A stretch of DNA of 8,663 nt from the NCBI GenBank assembly GCA_017437165.1, contig JAFSBS010000082.1, positions 1-8,663 on the forward strand. The letters run 5' to 3'. Positions 1 to 7,963 of the stretch are shown here, one piece after another; positions within the stretch are counted from its first letter, which is position 1, and each line of letters starts with the position of its first letter. The notes below the pieces were generated by a model. That model was not told the DNA's origin, did no database searches, and saw only the letters and a program-made list of their open reading frames with translations. The stretch is from Clostridia bacterium. GTDB lineage: Bacteria; Bacillota; Clostridia; Oscillospirales; Acutalibacteraceae. Made by a program: the position numbers and the translations under genes.

Positions 1-1667
1 CCCTGCCCCGCTTGTAAGATTGCCCTGAATTTCGCATCACCTTCATTTAAGAAGTGGACGTCACCGGTAGCAACAGTTTTCTTGCCTAATTTATCACCTA
101 AAGCGATAATTTCACGGTTTATCTGTTCTAAATCTTCAAAAGAGTTTACTCTGTCATACTCTTCATCATTTTTAGTAATCATAAAGCTGTTGTTTCCATT
201 TGGTTGAATTTCAAGATAATCGTAAAATTCTGCGATTTTTATAAGTTCTTCAAGGCTTTTTCTTTCAAGAAATGCACTATAAAGCTCACCTGCTTCACAG
301 GCACTACCAATAATTAAGCCTTCTCTGTGTTTTTCTATAAGACTTTTCGGCATTCTTGGTCTTTTGTAGAAATATTCTAAGTTTGAAGCAGAAATGAGTT
401 TATAAAGATTTTTTAAACCAACTGTATTTTTAACAAGTAAAATACAGTGATAGCTTTTTGATTTTTTAATATCCTCAGCATCCATAGTTGTGCCATCTGA
501 ATTATAATCATCTACAAGGTAGCATTCGCAACCATAAATAATTTTAAAATCTGTTCCTTTTGCAGTGTTACACGCTTCAGGGAATGCTTGTACACAACCA
601 TGGTCAGTAATAGCAATTGCTTTATGTCCCCAACTCATTGCTCGTTTAACTAATGACTTTGCGCTACTCATAGCATCCATAGCAGACATATTGGTGTGAA
701 GATGGAGTTCAACACGTTTTTCTTCTGCATCGTCAGTAGTTTCAAATTTCTGAACCGTAGAAATTGCTTTTGCATCAATTATGGTATCGCCTTTATATGT
801 ATCAAATTCAAGATAACCACGAACAATAACGGTCATACCCTCTTTTAATTTCGAAACAAGGGACTCAAATTTTTCAGCCTGACCAAACAACTTTACCATA
901 TATGAATAAGTATAGTCGGTTACATTAAATTCAATAATACGGAATTTCTCTTCTTTTACAAGTCTGGTTTCTAATTTGAAAATATCACCCCAGACAACAA
1001 CCTCGCCCTCTTCAACCGTAATATCTTTCATATTTATAGGGTCTTTTTTAATCTCATTTCCATAAATAGAGGTTGCCGTTTCTAAATAAAGCGGTATGCC
1101 TTCTATAACACGCCTTTCTTTAGGTGCTTCTTCAGGAACACGATTGTTAACAGCATCAATTTCTTCCTGAATTCTGATAAAATCCTCTAAATTGCTATTT
1201 TCACCTTCGAGATTTACTGTAATTTTTTTACCAAAATGCTCAAAAATATAATTCTCTAAAAATGTATCGGCAGCGGCATTTTTACAAATATCGCACCCAC
1301 CGGATAAAAATTTAATAGTTAAAGTATCGTTTTCGTAGGTATATTCAGACTTATCTAAAAATCCGTTTGTTTGCGGAACATTTACTTTCAACACTTTTAA
1401 AAGCATTGGAAAACAACTGTAATCTAATGCTTCAGGTGGTAAAAAGAAATTAAATTCAACCGTTTTAAATCTTAAAGCAACTTTAATCTCATTAGCAGTA
1501 GCTTTAAGACACATAATATTTTTAAATTCTTTAAAATAAAGATTTGCAGTCAGTTTCAAATCATCTTTATGTATATACAAATCAGAAAATGTTGTATCTT
1601 TCAACATTTCTCTGTATTTCGGTTCGCTTATGTACTCCCCGAATACATCTAAAAACAAATCACTCAT
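1..1667 (-). CDS. polC: PolC-type DNA polymerase III alpha subunit, N-terminal 555 codons, no exonuclease insert seen
   Basis: Replicative DNA polymerase of Gram-positive bacteria; the catalytic palm, fingers and thumb lie beyond the left edge. I translated it by hand and the frame is open to base 1. The N-terminal domain covers about residues 1-200. An OB-fold stretch follows at about 206-305 (VVVWGDIFKLETR, GMTVIVRGYLEFD). The PHP domain starts at HLHTNMSAMD (322-331) and continues with TDHG (354-357), GCECYLVDD (379-387), SYH (405-407), GSACEAGE (454-461) and TGDVHF (534-539). Between D387 and Y406 lie only 18 residues, where Bacillus PolC holds a DEDD exonuclease of roughly 170-190 residues. 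The N-terminal part shows no exonuclease motifs, and the frame is uninterrupted across the junction. The ATG overlaps the ispG stop as ATGA; an AGGA about 12 bases upstream is the likely ribosome site, helped by coupling. Identity is secure; the exonuclease could only be elsewhere, such as beyond the edge. Confidence 0.96.
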   Translation of the reverse strand, partial: MSDLFLDVFGEYISEPKYREMLKDTTFSDLYIHKDDLKLTANLYFKEFKNIMCLKATANEIKVALRFKTVEFNFFLPPEALDYSCFPMLLKVLKVNVPQTNGFLDKSEYTYENDTLTIKFLSGGCDICKNAAADTFLENYIFEHFGKKITVNLEGENSNLEDFIRIQEEIDAVNNRVPEEAPKERRVIEGIPLYLETATSIYGNEIKKDPINMKDITVEEGEVVVWGDIFKLETRLVKEEKFRIIEFNVTDYTYSYMVKLFGQAEKFESLVSKLKEGMTVIVRGYLEFDTYKGDTIIDAKAISTVQKFETTDDAEEKRVELHLHTNMSAMDAMSSAKSLVKRAMSWGHKAIAITDHGCVQAFPEACNTAKGTDFKIIYGCECYLVDDYNSDGTTMDAEDIKKSKSYHCILLVKNTVGLKNLYKLISASNLEYFYKRPRMPKSLIEKHREGLIIGSACEAGELYSAFLERKSLEELIKIAEFYDYLEIQPNGNNSFMITKNDEEYDRVNSFEDLEQINREIIALGDKLGKKTVATGDVHFLNEGDAKFRAILQAGQ

Positions 1668-2713
1668 AATCTTTCTATTTCCTTTAATAATTCACTAACA
1701 ATATCTTTTTCTGCTACTTTTCTTAATATTTCACCTTTTCTAAATATAAGCCCTTCATTAACGCCACCCGCAACGCCAATATCTGCTTCTTTTGCTTCTC
1801 CCGGTCCGTTAACCGCACAACCCATTACTGCGATTTTAATTGGTTTTTTTATATTTTTTACTGCGTCTTCAATTTTATTTGCAAGAGATACTAAATCAAT
1901 TTTTGTCCTTCCACAAGTAGGACAAGAAACTATTCTTGGTGTTTCAACTCTTAACTCGAGCGCTTTTAAAATATCAAAACCTGCATAAACCTCTTTAATT
2001 GGAGTATCAGTAATAGAAACACGAATGGTATCACCTATACCATCTAAAAGAAGTGAACCTATACCAATTGAGGATTTAATAAGAGAACCACGCTCTGTAC
2101 CCGCTTCGGTAACACCTAAATGTAATGGATAATCACACTTTTCGGCAACTAATTTATACGCTTTTACCATTTTAGTTACATCTGAAGATTTAATTGAAAT
2201 AACAGTGTTGTAAAATTCACATTTTTCAAGCAACTCTATATGACGGAATGCACTTTCTGCCATTGCTTCAGGCGTTGCACCACCGTATTTTAACAATAAA
2301 TCTTTTTCAACAGAGCCGGAATTAACACCAATTCTTATAGGTACATTTTTAGAAAGACAGGCTGAAGCGACTTTTTCTACATTTGAAAAATCACCTATAT
2401 TACCTGTGTTTATTCTGATTTTATCTACACCCGCTTCTAAACTTTCAAGAGCTAATTTATAGTCAAAATGAATGTCGGCAACAAGCGGAACATTGGTGTT
2501 TTCTTTTAATTTAGCGAGTACTTTAACGGCTTCAAGATTTGGAACAGCCATTCTTACAATTTCACAACCCGCTTTTTCTAAAGCTAATGTCTGTTCTAAA
2601 TTTTTTTCGTAATCTTCTGCCGGTGCGTTTAGCATAGACTGAACTAAAACAGGTGCACCGCCACCAATTACTTTATTGCCGATTTTTACTTGTCTTGAAA
2701 CTCGTTTTTCCAT
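1664..2713 (-). CDS. ispG: 4-hydroxy-3-methylbut-2-en-1-yl diphosphate synthase (GcpE)
   Basis: Penultimate enzyme of the MEP pathway: a cytosolic 4Fe-4S protein that reductively opens methylerythritol cyclodiphosphate to HMBPP. The 349 residues fit the short bacterial form, without the central insert seen in plants and some other bacteria. An N-terminal TIM-barrel part (VPLVADIHFDY at 75-85, RINTGN at 100-105, IGVNSGS at 128-134) leads into a C-terminal cluster domain. That domain has CPTCGRT, giving C264 and C267, and MGCAVNGPGEA, giving C299 and the fourth ligand E306. All four expected ligands are present. The gene begins 15 bases after the rseP stop (TAG) with only a weak GAGTGAG ribosome site, and its TGA overlaps the polC start. 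Together with dxr, two MEP steps sit in this operon. Confidence 0.97.
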   Translation of the reverse strand: MEKRVSRQVKIGNKVIGGGAPVLVQSMLNAPAEDYEKNLEQTLALEKAGCEIVRMAVPNLEAVKVLAKLKENTNVPLVADIHFDYKLALESLEAGVDKIRINTGNIGDFSNVEKVASACLSKNVPIRIGVNSGSVEKDLLLKYGGATPEAMAESAFRHIELLEKCEFYNTVISIKSSDVTKMVKAYKLVAEKCDYPLHLGVTEAGTERGSLIKSSIGIGSLLLDGIGDTIRVSITDTPIKEVYAGFDILKALELRVETPRIVSCPTCGRTKIDLVSLANKIEDAVKNIKKPIKIAVMGCAVNGPGEAKEADIGVAGGVNEGLIFRKGEILRKVAEKDIVSELLKEIERL

Positions 2714-2728
2714 TTAATTTCACTCACT

Positions 2729-3862
2729 CTAAAATACTTTGATAATATCACTTACAGAGACGATTGCCATAAATAAAAGTAATAAAACTAAACCTACTGT
2801 ATGAATAATTCCTTCTTTTTTAGGATCGATTGGTTTTCTTCTTATCATTTCAATTAAAATAAAGAACAATCTGCCACCATCAAGTGCAGGAACAGGAAGA
2901 AGATTAAACACACCAACATTTATTGTAATAAACGAAAGAAGTGTAAGTGCTGTAAATAATTTGTCTTTTGCAGTAGGACCTTGCGCAGTTGAATCTGCTA
3001 TTGCAGATATCGTACCAATAGGACCTGAAACATCTTTCATTCCGTATTTTCCTGTACAAAGGTCAACAAGACTCAAACGAACCATTTGTACAATTGAAGC
3101 AGAATCTAAAATTGAGGTCTTTGCAATATTTAAAACCCAGGATGGTGAAACAATTTGTTTCCCAAATAAAGTTACATATTCGGGAGCCTCACCTATTACA
3201 TAGAAATCCTGTTCAATATATTGTCTGCCTTCAAATTCAAATTGTTTGAATTCTACATCCTTTAATTCAATTGTCTTACCATCACGAATAACGGTTAAAT
3301 CAAGTTTGTTATCTGTGTCACGAACCATATTAAAACCGATACCACGACTCGAATAAATGTGAGTACCATTGATTTTAATAATTTCATCATTTGCCTGAAG
3401 TCCATAATTACAACTAGTAGCTTTTTCATGGAAACTGTGAACACTTCTTGAACCTACAAGGGGTTGCATTGAAAGGCAAACCGCAACTACAATAACGCCT
3501 AAAATTAAATTAAGTATTGCACCGGCAGCAACAATTATAAAGCGTTGATATGGTTTTTTCTTATTAAAAGCACCTTCATCATCACTTTCAGTGTCCTCGC
3601 CTTCCATACTGACAAAACCACCAATTGGAAAAAGACGAAGTGCGTATTGTGTTTCGCCTATCTTCTTTTTAAAAAGCACAGGACCCATACCGAGCGCAAA
3701 TTCATTTACTTTTACTTTGAACAATTTTGCAAAGAAAAAGTGACCAAATTCGTGAATCGCAATAATAACACCAAAAAGTAAAATTGCAACTAAATATGGC
3801 CATACAACGCCCCATACATTTGAAATTGTTTCGGCAACATTTAAAGTATTTATTGAAAACAC
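2729..3862 (-). CDS. rseP: RseP/RasP-type site-2 intramembrane zinc metalloprotease
   Basis: M50-family membrane protease that cuts transmembrane substrates such as anti-sigma factors and remnant signal peptides. The zinc motif HEFGH (37-41) lies in the first membrane helix (about 22-42). A second helix follows at about 107-132, then a PDZ domain (about 133-230, with GLQANDEIIKING at 154-166). The third catalytic residue is in LLPVPALDGGRL (D328), and a last helix is at about 352-373. The 377-residue length is slightly above the family's usual 350-ish for Firmicutes. The start is uncertain: the longest frame opens with GTG at 3862, but the only good ribosome site, AGAGGTG at 3866-3860, overlaps that GTG. 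A rare ATA at 3853 sits 6 bases after that site. There is no in-frame ATG before the first helix. The dxr stop is 12 bases upstream, so coupling is likely. Confidence 0.95.
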   Translation of the reverse strand: MFSINTLNVAETISNVWGVVWPYLVAILLFGVIIAIHEFGHFFFAKLFKVKVNEFALGMGPVLFKKKIGETQYALRLFPIGGFVSMEGEDTESDDEGAFNKKKPYQRFIIVAAGAILNLILGVIVVAVCLSMQPLVGSRSVHSFHEKATSCNYGLQANDEIIKINGTHIYSSRGIGFNMVRDTDNKLDLTVIRDGKTIELKDVEFKQFEFEGRQYIEQDFYVIGEAPEYVTLFGKQIVSPSWVLNIAKTSILDSASIVQMVRLSLVDLCTGKYGMKDVSGPIGTISAIADSTAQGPTAKDKLFTALTLLSFITINVGVFNLLPVPALDGGRLFFILIEMIRRKPIDPKKEGIIHTVGLVLLLLFMAIVSVSDIIKVF

Positions 3863-3866
3863 CTCT
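3860..3866 (-). promoter_or_regulatory. Shine-Dalgarno site that conflicts with the annotated rseP GTG start
   Basis: On the minus strand this reads AGAGGTG, a strong ribosome-binding sequence. Its last three bases are the GTG that opens the longest rseP frame, so it cannot serve that codon at normal spacing. Six bases downstream (TTTTCA) lies an in-frame ATA. Either rseP starts at a non-canonical codon, or it starts at GTG through coupling with the upstream dxr stop at 3877. Confidence 0.45.
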
Positions 3867-3874
3867 TTTAAAAA

Positions 3875-5023
3875 TTAAGAACTTGCTAATTTTCTTACGG
3901 TTTCACGCATCATAATATCTGTATTATAAACATCTTCTAAAACATAATCCTGCTTATTTTCGAGAGTAGCAGAAGCCTCTTTAATAAGTCTTGGAATATC
4001 GTTAAAAGCTATTTTCTCCTGTCTGAAAAGAAGGTTTGCTTCTTCGTTAGCACAGTTTACAGCGGCAGGCATTAAGCCACCTACCTTTATTGCATCTTTA
4101 CAAATATCCATACAAGGAAAGTTTTCGTAATCAGGCTTATAAAATGTAAGATTACCTACATCACACAAATCGAGTTGTTTTTCAGGCGACTCAAATCTTT
4201 CAGGATAAGTTAACGCAAATTGTATTGGCAAACGCATATCAGGATGACCTAATTGTGCAATTACAGAATTATCGTCATACTCAACAAGTGAATGAACAAT
4301 ACTTTCTCTATGAACAACAATGTCAATCATATCGGGTGAAACATCGAAAAGCCAAACCGCTTCTATCAGTTCAAGTCCTTTATTAAACATTGTAGCACTA
4401 TCTATGGTAATTTTTTGTCCCATTGACCAACTTGGATGCTTTAATGCATCTTTTAAAGTAACACGCTTTAATTCTTCTTTTGTTTTTCCAAAAAACGGAC
4501 CACCGGAAGCAGTTAAAATAATTCGTTTTAACGCTTTGTTGGTCGGCTTACCCAAAAGGCATTGAAAAATTGCAGAATGTTCACTATCAACGGGAAGAAT
4601 AGAAACACCTTTTTTCTTTGCTAAATCAGTGACTAATCTGCCACCGGCAACAAGTGTTTCTTTATTTGCAAGAGCGATAGTTTTACCTGCTTCAATCGCT
4701 TTAATTGTAGGGCCTAAACCCGCCATTCCTACAACGGAGTTGAGTGTAATTTCACCTTTTGCTTCAGCACCACAAAAAGTGACACCCTCCATACCCGAAA
4801 GCACTTTTGTAGAAGTATCTTTTACTCTTACCTTTAAATCTTCTGCCGCATTTTCATCAACTAATGCAGCGTACTGAGGTTTAAATTCTCTTATTTGTTG
4901 TTCAATTTTTTCTACATCTGAAAATGCTGCGAGAGCCGCAACTTTATAACCGCGGGTTCTTGCAACGTCTAAACTCTGTACACCAATTGAACCTGTTGAA
5001 CCTAATAAATTTATAGTTTTCAT
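3875..5023 (-). CDS. dxr: 1-deoxy-D-xylulose 5-phosphate reductoisomerase
   Basis: First committed step of the MEP pathway: NADPH- and divalent-metal-dependent conversion of DXP to MEP in the cytosol; the target of fosmidomycin. At 382 residues it is full length. The NADPH-binding loop GSTGSIG is at 8-14 and the second nucleotide motif ALANKET at 117-123. The metal ligands are D146 and E148 (in LPVDSEHSAIFQ) and E218 (in NKGLELIEA). The substrate region contains TASGGPF (171-177) and KHPSWSMG (195-202), with the loop histidine expected for the family. It starts 18 bases after the cdsA stop. No clear ribosome site is seen before the ATG, only an A-rich stretch, so translation may depend on coupling to cdsA. 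The start is still secure, because the nucleotide motif begins at residue 8. Confidence 0.97.
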   Translation of the reverse strand: MKTINLLGSTGSIGVQSLDVARTRGYKVAALAAFSDVEKIEQQIREFKPQYAALVDENAAEDLKVRVKDTSTKVLSGMEGVTFCGAEAKGEITLNSVVGMAGLGPTIKAIEAGKTIALANKETLVAGGRLVTDLAKKKGVSILPVDSEHSAIFQCLLGKPTNKALKRIILTASGGPFFGKTKEELKRVTLKDALKHPSWSMGQKITIDSATMFNKGLELIEAVWLFDVSPDMIDIVVHRESIVHSLVEYDDNSVIAQLGHPDMRLPIQFALTYPERFESPEKQLDLCDVGNLTFYKPDYENFPCMDICKDAIKVGGLMPAAVNCANEEANLLFRQEKIAFNDIPRLIKEASATLENKQDYVLEDVYNTDIMMRETVRKLASS

Positions 5024-5041
5024 ATTATTTGTTATTCTATG

Positions 5042-5881
5042 TTAAAAAAGGTTGATTATGTAAACCAATGAATAAAGAACAGGCAAAACGAAAAGCAGAC
5101 TATCGCATCTGTCCATAATACCACCATGACCGGGAAGAAGTTTGCCAAAATCTTTTATACCAAAATTTCTTTTTATAGTAGATGCAGCAAGGTCACCAAA
5201 CATACTTATAACAGAAAGACAAACACTCATTATAATTACTGAAGTGTAAGTTAAACCTGTTCCATCTTGGAAGAAAAACTTTTTGAAAACAAAAAGTAAA
5301 ACGACATTTAAAAGCACTGCACCAACAACGCCACCAACTGCACCCTCTACACTCTTTTTAGGACTGATTTTAGGGCAAAGTTTGTGTTTGCCGAATTTAC
5401 TGCCGACAAAGTAAGCAAAAATATCAGTAAGCCACGCACAGAAACAAGCAAAGAGTATGAGGAAAATACCGTCTATTTTGGTATATGATGAAAAACGTTC
5501 GTTTATGTCGCGGAACACGAGGAATAATGAGAATGAATACGGAATAGCTACTGACGCAAAAATTGCAGTAACTGCTTCTTCAAATTTTGTCTTTTCAAAT
5601 TGGATAAGCATAAATATAAATATTAAAACTACATAAATACCACCAACCGCAGCAATCGGTACATTAACATTAAAATGTGCTAAAACCGGTATTGCAACTG
5701 AAAGTGCAAGACTTAAAATCATTATAGGTACATTTTTTAAATTAACTGCTTTTTCAACTTCGTGAACTGCTATTGCAGACATAAGCGAAAGCACCAACGC
5801 AAAAATGATTGTATCCATTAAAAATAAACAACCAATAAAAAGAATTGCACAAATTGAGCCAGTAATTATTCTCTGTTTCAT
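5042..5881 (-). CDS. cdsA: Phosphatidate cytidylyltransferase (CDP-diacylglycerol synthase)
   Basis: Integral membrane enzyme that joins CTP and phosphatidic acid to give CDP-diacylglycerol, the precursor of phosphatidylglycerol and other anionic phospholipids. The 279 residues are mostly hydrophobic, with about eight membrane segments. The C-terminal family signature is intact: FGDLAAS (228-234), KRNFGIKDFG (237-246), PGHGGIMDRCDS (250-261), including the acidic residues D230, D257 and D260 expected to bind metal. A basic loop KLCPKISPKKSVEG (167-180) matches the conserved KxSPKKTxEG stretch. The gene follows uppS with a 35-base gap and a modest GAGAGTGGG ribosome site. The uppS-cdsA pair is standard in bacteria. 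Confidence 0.96.
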   Translation of the reverse strand: MKQRIITGSICAILFIGCLFLMDTIIFALVLSLMSAIAVHEVEKAVNLKNVPIMILSLALSVAIPVLAHFNVNVPIAAVGGIYVVLIFIFMLIQFEKTKFEEAVTAIFASVAIPYSFSLFLVFRDINERFSSYTKIDGIFLILFACFCAWLTDIFAYFVGSKFGKHKLCPKISPKKSVEGAVGGVVGAVLLNVVLLFVFKKFFFQDGTGLTYTSVIIMSVCLSVISMFGDLAASTIKRNFGIKDFGKLLPGHGGIMDRCDSLLFVLPVLYSLVYIINLF

Positions 5882-5916
5882 TTAAAAACCCACTCTCAAA
5901 AGAAATATTTCTAAAA

Positions 5917-6642
5917 TCAAACACCACCGAAACGCCTGTGACGCTTCTGATAATCTTCTAAAACTGCATCTACATCGTCGGTTGTAAAATCAGGCCATAA
6001 AATATCTGAAAACCAGAATTCTGAATAAGCAGACTGCCAAGTTAAAAAGTTTGAAAGCCTGTACTCACCACTTGGTCTTACAATAATATCCGGGTCAGGC
6101 TGACCGCTTGTGTAGATGTTTTCTGAAATTAAATCTTCGTTAATGTCATCTATTGAGATTTCGCCACATTTAACTTTTTCGGCAATAGCCTTTACTGAAT
6201 GAACAAGTTCTGCTCTGCCTCCATAGTTAAGAGCAATATTAACTGTGATTTTATTATAATCTTTTGTTTCTCTTTCTGCTTTTTCAATAAGTTCTAAAAG
6301 TTCTTCAGGAAGCCCCTCACGTTCACCGATAAATTTAAGTTTCATCTGACGCTCTTTGTTTTCTTCTAAACGAGAGTCACCATCAATTAAATAATCAATG
6401 AATAAATCCATAAGACCATCAACTTCTTCTTGTGGTCTTGACCAGTTTTCAGTTGAAAAAGCATAGAAAGTTACGCACTCAATGCCTAAATCGGCACAGT
6501 ACTCACCTATTTTTTTAAAAACCTTAGCACCGGCAATATGACCTTCACCGCGTTTGAGCCCTCTATTTTTAGCCCATCTGCCGTTACCATCCATAATAAA
6601 ACCTATGTGCCTTGGCAAAATTTCAAATTTTTGGTTTTTCAT
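5917..6642 (-). CDS. uppS: Isoprenyl transferase, undecaprenyl diphosphate synthase family
   Basis: Soluble cis-prenyltransferase that adds isopentenyl diphosphate units to farnesyl diphosphate to make the C55 carrier for peptidoglycan and wall polymers. The 241 residues are typical. HIGFIMDGNGRWA (12-24) holds the catalytic aspartate D18. Further conserved blocks are GHIAGA (34-39), FYAFSTENWSRP (59-70), NYGGRAE (139-145) and the diphosphate-binding RPSGEYRLSNFLTWQ (189-203). That last block has P190 where threonine is usual; R189, E193 and R195 are kept. It begins 5 bases after the frr stop, and its only upstream ribosome-site candidate is inside the end of frr, so coupling is likely. It uses the isoprenoid units made by dxr and ispG in the same operon. 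Confidence 0.96.
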   Translation of the reverse strand: MKNQKFEILPRHIGFIMDGNGRWAKNRGLKRGEGHIAGAKVFKKIGEYCADLGIECVTFYAFSTENWSRPQEEVDGLMDLFIDYLIDGDSRLEENKERQMKLKFIGEREGLPEELLELIEKAERETKDYNKITVNIALNYGGRAELVHSVKAIAEKVKCGEISIDDINEDLISENIYTSGQPDPDIIVRPSGEYRLSNFLTWQSAYSEFWFSDILWPDFTTDDVDAVLEDYQKRHRRFGGV

Positions 6643-6647
6643 AACTT

Positions 6648-7202
6648 TTAAATCTCAAGAATTTCTGCAGACTTTGCAGCGCAGATTTCATCAATTTTCT
6701 TTACATATTCGTCTGTGATTTTCTGTAATTTTTCTTCTGCTTTTTTCTGATCATCTTCTGTGATTTCAGAATTCTTTTTCATTGTCTTAACTTTTTCAAT
6801 TGAATCACGACGAATCTGACGAATAGCAACTTTACTGTCTTCTGCAATTTTAGAAACATCTTTGCTTAATTGTTTTCTTCTTTCTTCTGTAAGAGCCGGA
6901 AAAACAAGACGAATTGTGTGACCATCGTTTGATGGGTTGATACCGATATCTGACGCTAAAATTGCTTTTTCAATAAGACCTAAAGCAGAAGCATCCCAAG
7001 GTTGAATTGCAAGAATTCTTGCTTCAGGAACTGAAATAGCAGCCATCTGGTTAATAGGTGTTTGTGTTCCATAATAATCAACTAAAACCTTGTCGAGAAT
7101 AGCAGCGTTTGCTCTGCCTGCTCTGATTGAATTATATTCATATTTTAATGAAGAAATTGATTTTTCCATTCTTTCTTTTGTGTTAGCGTAAATTGTTTCC
7201 AT
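6648..7202 (-). CDS. frr: Ribosome recycling factor
   Basis: Cytosolic factor that, with EF-G, splits the post-termination ribosome so that it can be reused. The 184 residues match the family almost exactly (about 185). The two-domain layout is visible: an N-terminal helix with IRAGRANAAILDKV (26-39), a beta-rich insert domain (YYGTQTPINQMAAISVPEAR at 43-62, through INPSNDGHTIRLVFPALT at 88-105), then two long helices with EERRKQL (106-112) and IRQIRRD (127-133), which carry the basic residues used on the ribosome. The ATG has a strong GGAGG 8 bases upstream. It lies 40 bases after pyrH. Confidence 0.97.
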   Translation of the reverse strand: METIYANTKERMEKSISSLKYEYNSIRAGRANAAILDKVLVDYYGTQTPINQMAAISVPEARILAIQPWDASALGLIEKAILASDIGINPSNDGHTIRLVFPALTEERRKQLSKDVSKIAEDSKVAIRQIRRDSIEKVKTMKKNSEITEDDQKKAEEKLQKITDEYVKKIDEICAAKSAEILEI

Positions 7203-7242
7203 AATAAAAGCCTCCGTAAATTTATTTTATGTATTTTTTTGA

Positions 7243-7947
7243 TTATTTAACAACTGTTCCTGTATTTTCACCGCACATTGCTTTACCAATGTTTTCAGGG
7301 TTATTAAGGTTAAATACAAGAATAGGAATGTTATTTTCCTGACAGATAGCAGCAGCCGCTGTATCCATAACTGCAAGGTGTCTTTCTAAAAGTTCATTGT
7401 GAGAAATCTCTGTAAATTTAACTGCATCACTGAACTTGTTAGGGTCTTTGTCATAAACACCATCAACATTTGTTGCTTTTAAGAGAACATCGGCACCAAT
7501 TTGTGCAGCTCTTAAAGCAGCGCCCGAATCAGTTGAAAAGAATGGGTTACCTGTACCGCCTGCAAAGATAACTAATCTACCCTTTTCTAAATGTCTTACA
7601 GCACTGTCTTTATTAAATGTTTCAACAACACCGGTAATCTGAACTGCAGACTGAACACGAGCATCTATACCCAATTGTAAAAATGTTTCCTGTAATGCTA
7701 AAGAATTCATAACAGTAGCAAGCATACCAATGCTGTCAGCACGAGTTCTGTCCATATCGCCACTAGAACGACCACGCCAGAAGTTACCGCCACCAACAAC
7801 AATGCCCACCTCTGCACCTGCATCTACAACAGTTTTAATAGCTGAACAAATGTTGTTCATAACATTAAAATCGAAGCCGTGACCCTTTTCACCGGAAAGC
7901 ACTTCACCACTTAATTTGAGAAGCACTCTTTTGTACTTTAAGTCCAT
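7243..7947 (-). CDS. pyrH: UMP kinase (uridylate kinase)
   Basis: Hexameric bacterial UMP kinase of the amino-acid-kinase fold; phosphorylates UMP to UDP with ATP in pyrimidine nucleotide synthesis. I place the start at the ATG at 7947, giving 234 residues, because AGGAG sits 8 bases upstream. A GTG at 7968 would add seven residues but has no ribosome site and lies in the leader hairpin. Motifs counted from the chosen start: KLSGE (11-15), GGGNFWRGR (52-60), RADSIGM with R70 and D71 contacting UMP (69-75), [11 protein letters not shown] (131-141) and the ATP-side DGVYDKDP (162-169). It is the first gene of the operon. The usual rpsB-tsf genes are not directly upstream. Confidence 0.97.
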   Translation of the reverse strand: MDLKYKRVLLKLSGEVLSGEKGHGFDFNVMNNICSAIKTVVDAGAEVGIVVGGGNFWRGRSSGDMDRTRADSIGMLATVMNSLALQETFLQLGIDARVQSAVQITGVVETFNKDSAVRHLEKGRLVIFAGGTGNPFFSTDSGAALRAAQIGADVLLKATNVDGVYDKDPNKFSDAVKFTEISHNELLERHLAVMDTAAAAICQENNIPILVFNLNNPENIGKAMCGENTGTVVK

Positions 7948-7955
7948 AAATACAA

Positions 7956-7960
7956 CTCCT
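7956..7960 (-). promoter_or_regulatory. Ribosome-binding site of pyrH
   Basis: AGGAG on the minus strand, 8 bases before the ATG at 7947. It decides the start: the upstream in-frame GTG at 7968 is on the wrong side of it. Confidence 0.85.
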
Positions 7961-7963
7961 TTT

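Noticed and set aside
450..509. Frameshift or assembly gap as the cause of the missing exonuclease
   Set aside because: The frame is continuous, both flanking PHP blocks are intact, and the linker reads as an ordinary polar loop. A clean in-frame deletion by misassembly is unlikely, though reads would settle it.
2961..4877. Plus-strand open frames of 78-82 codons inside rseP and dxr
   Set aside because: They lie antisense to genes with intact family motifs; they are shadows.
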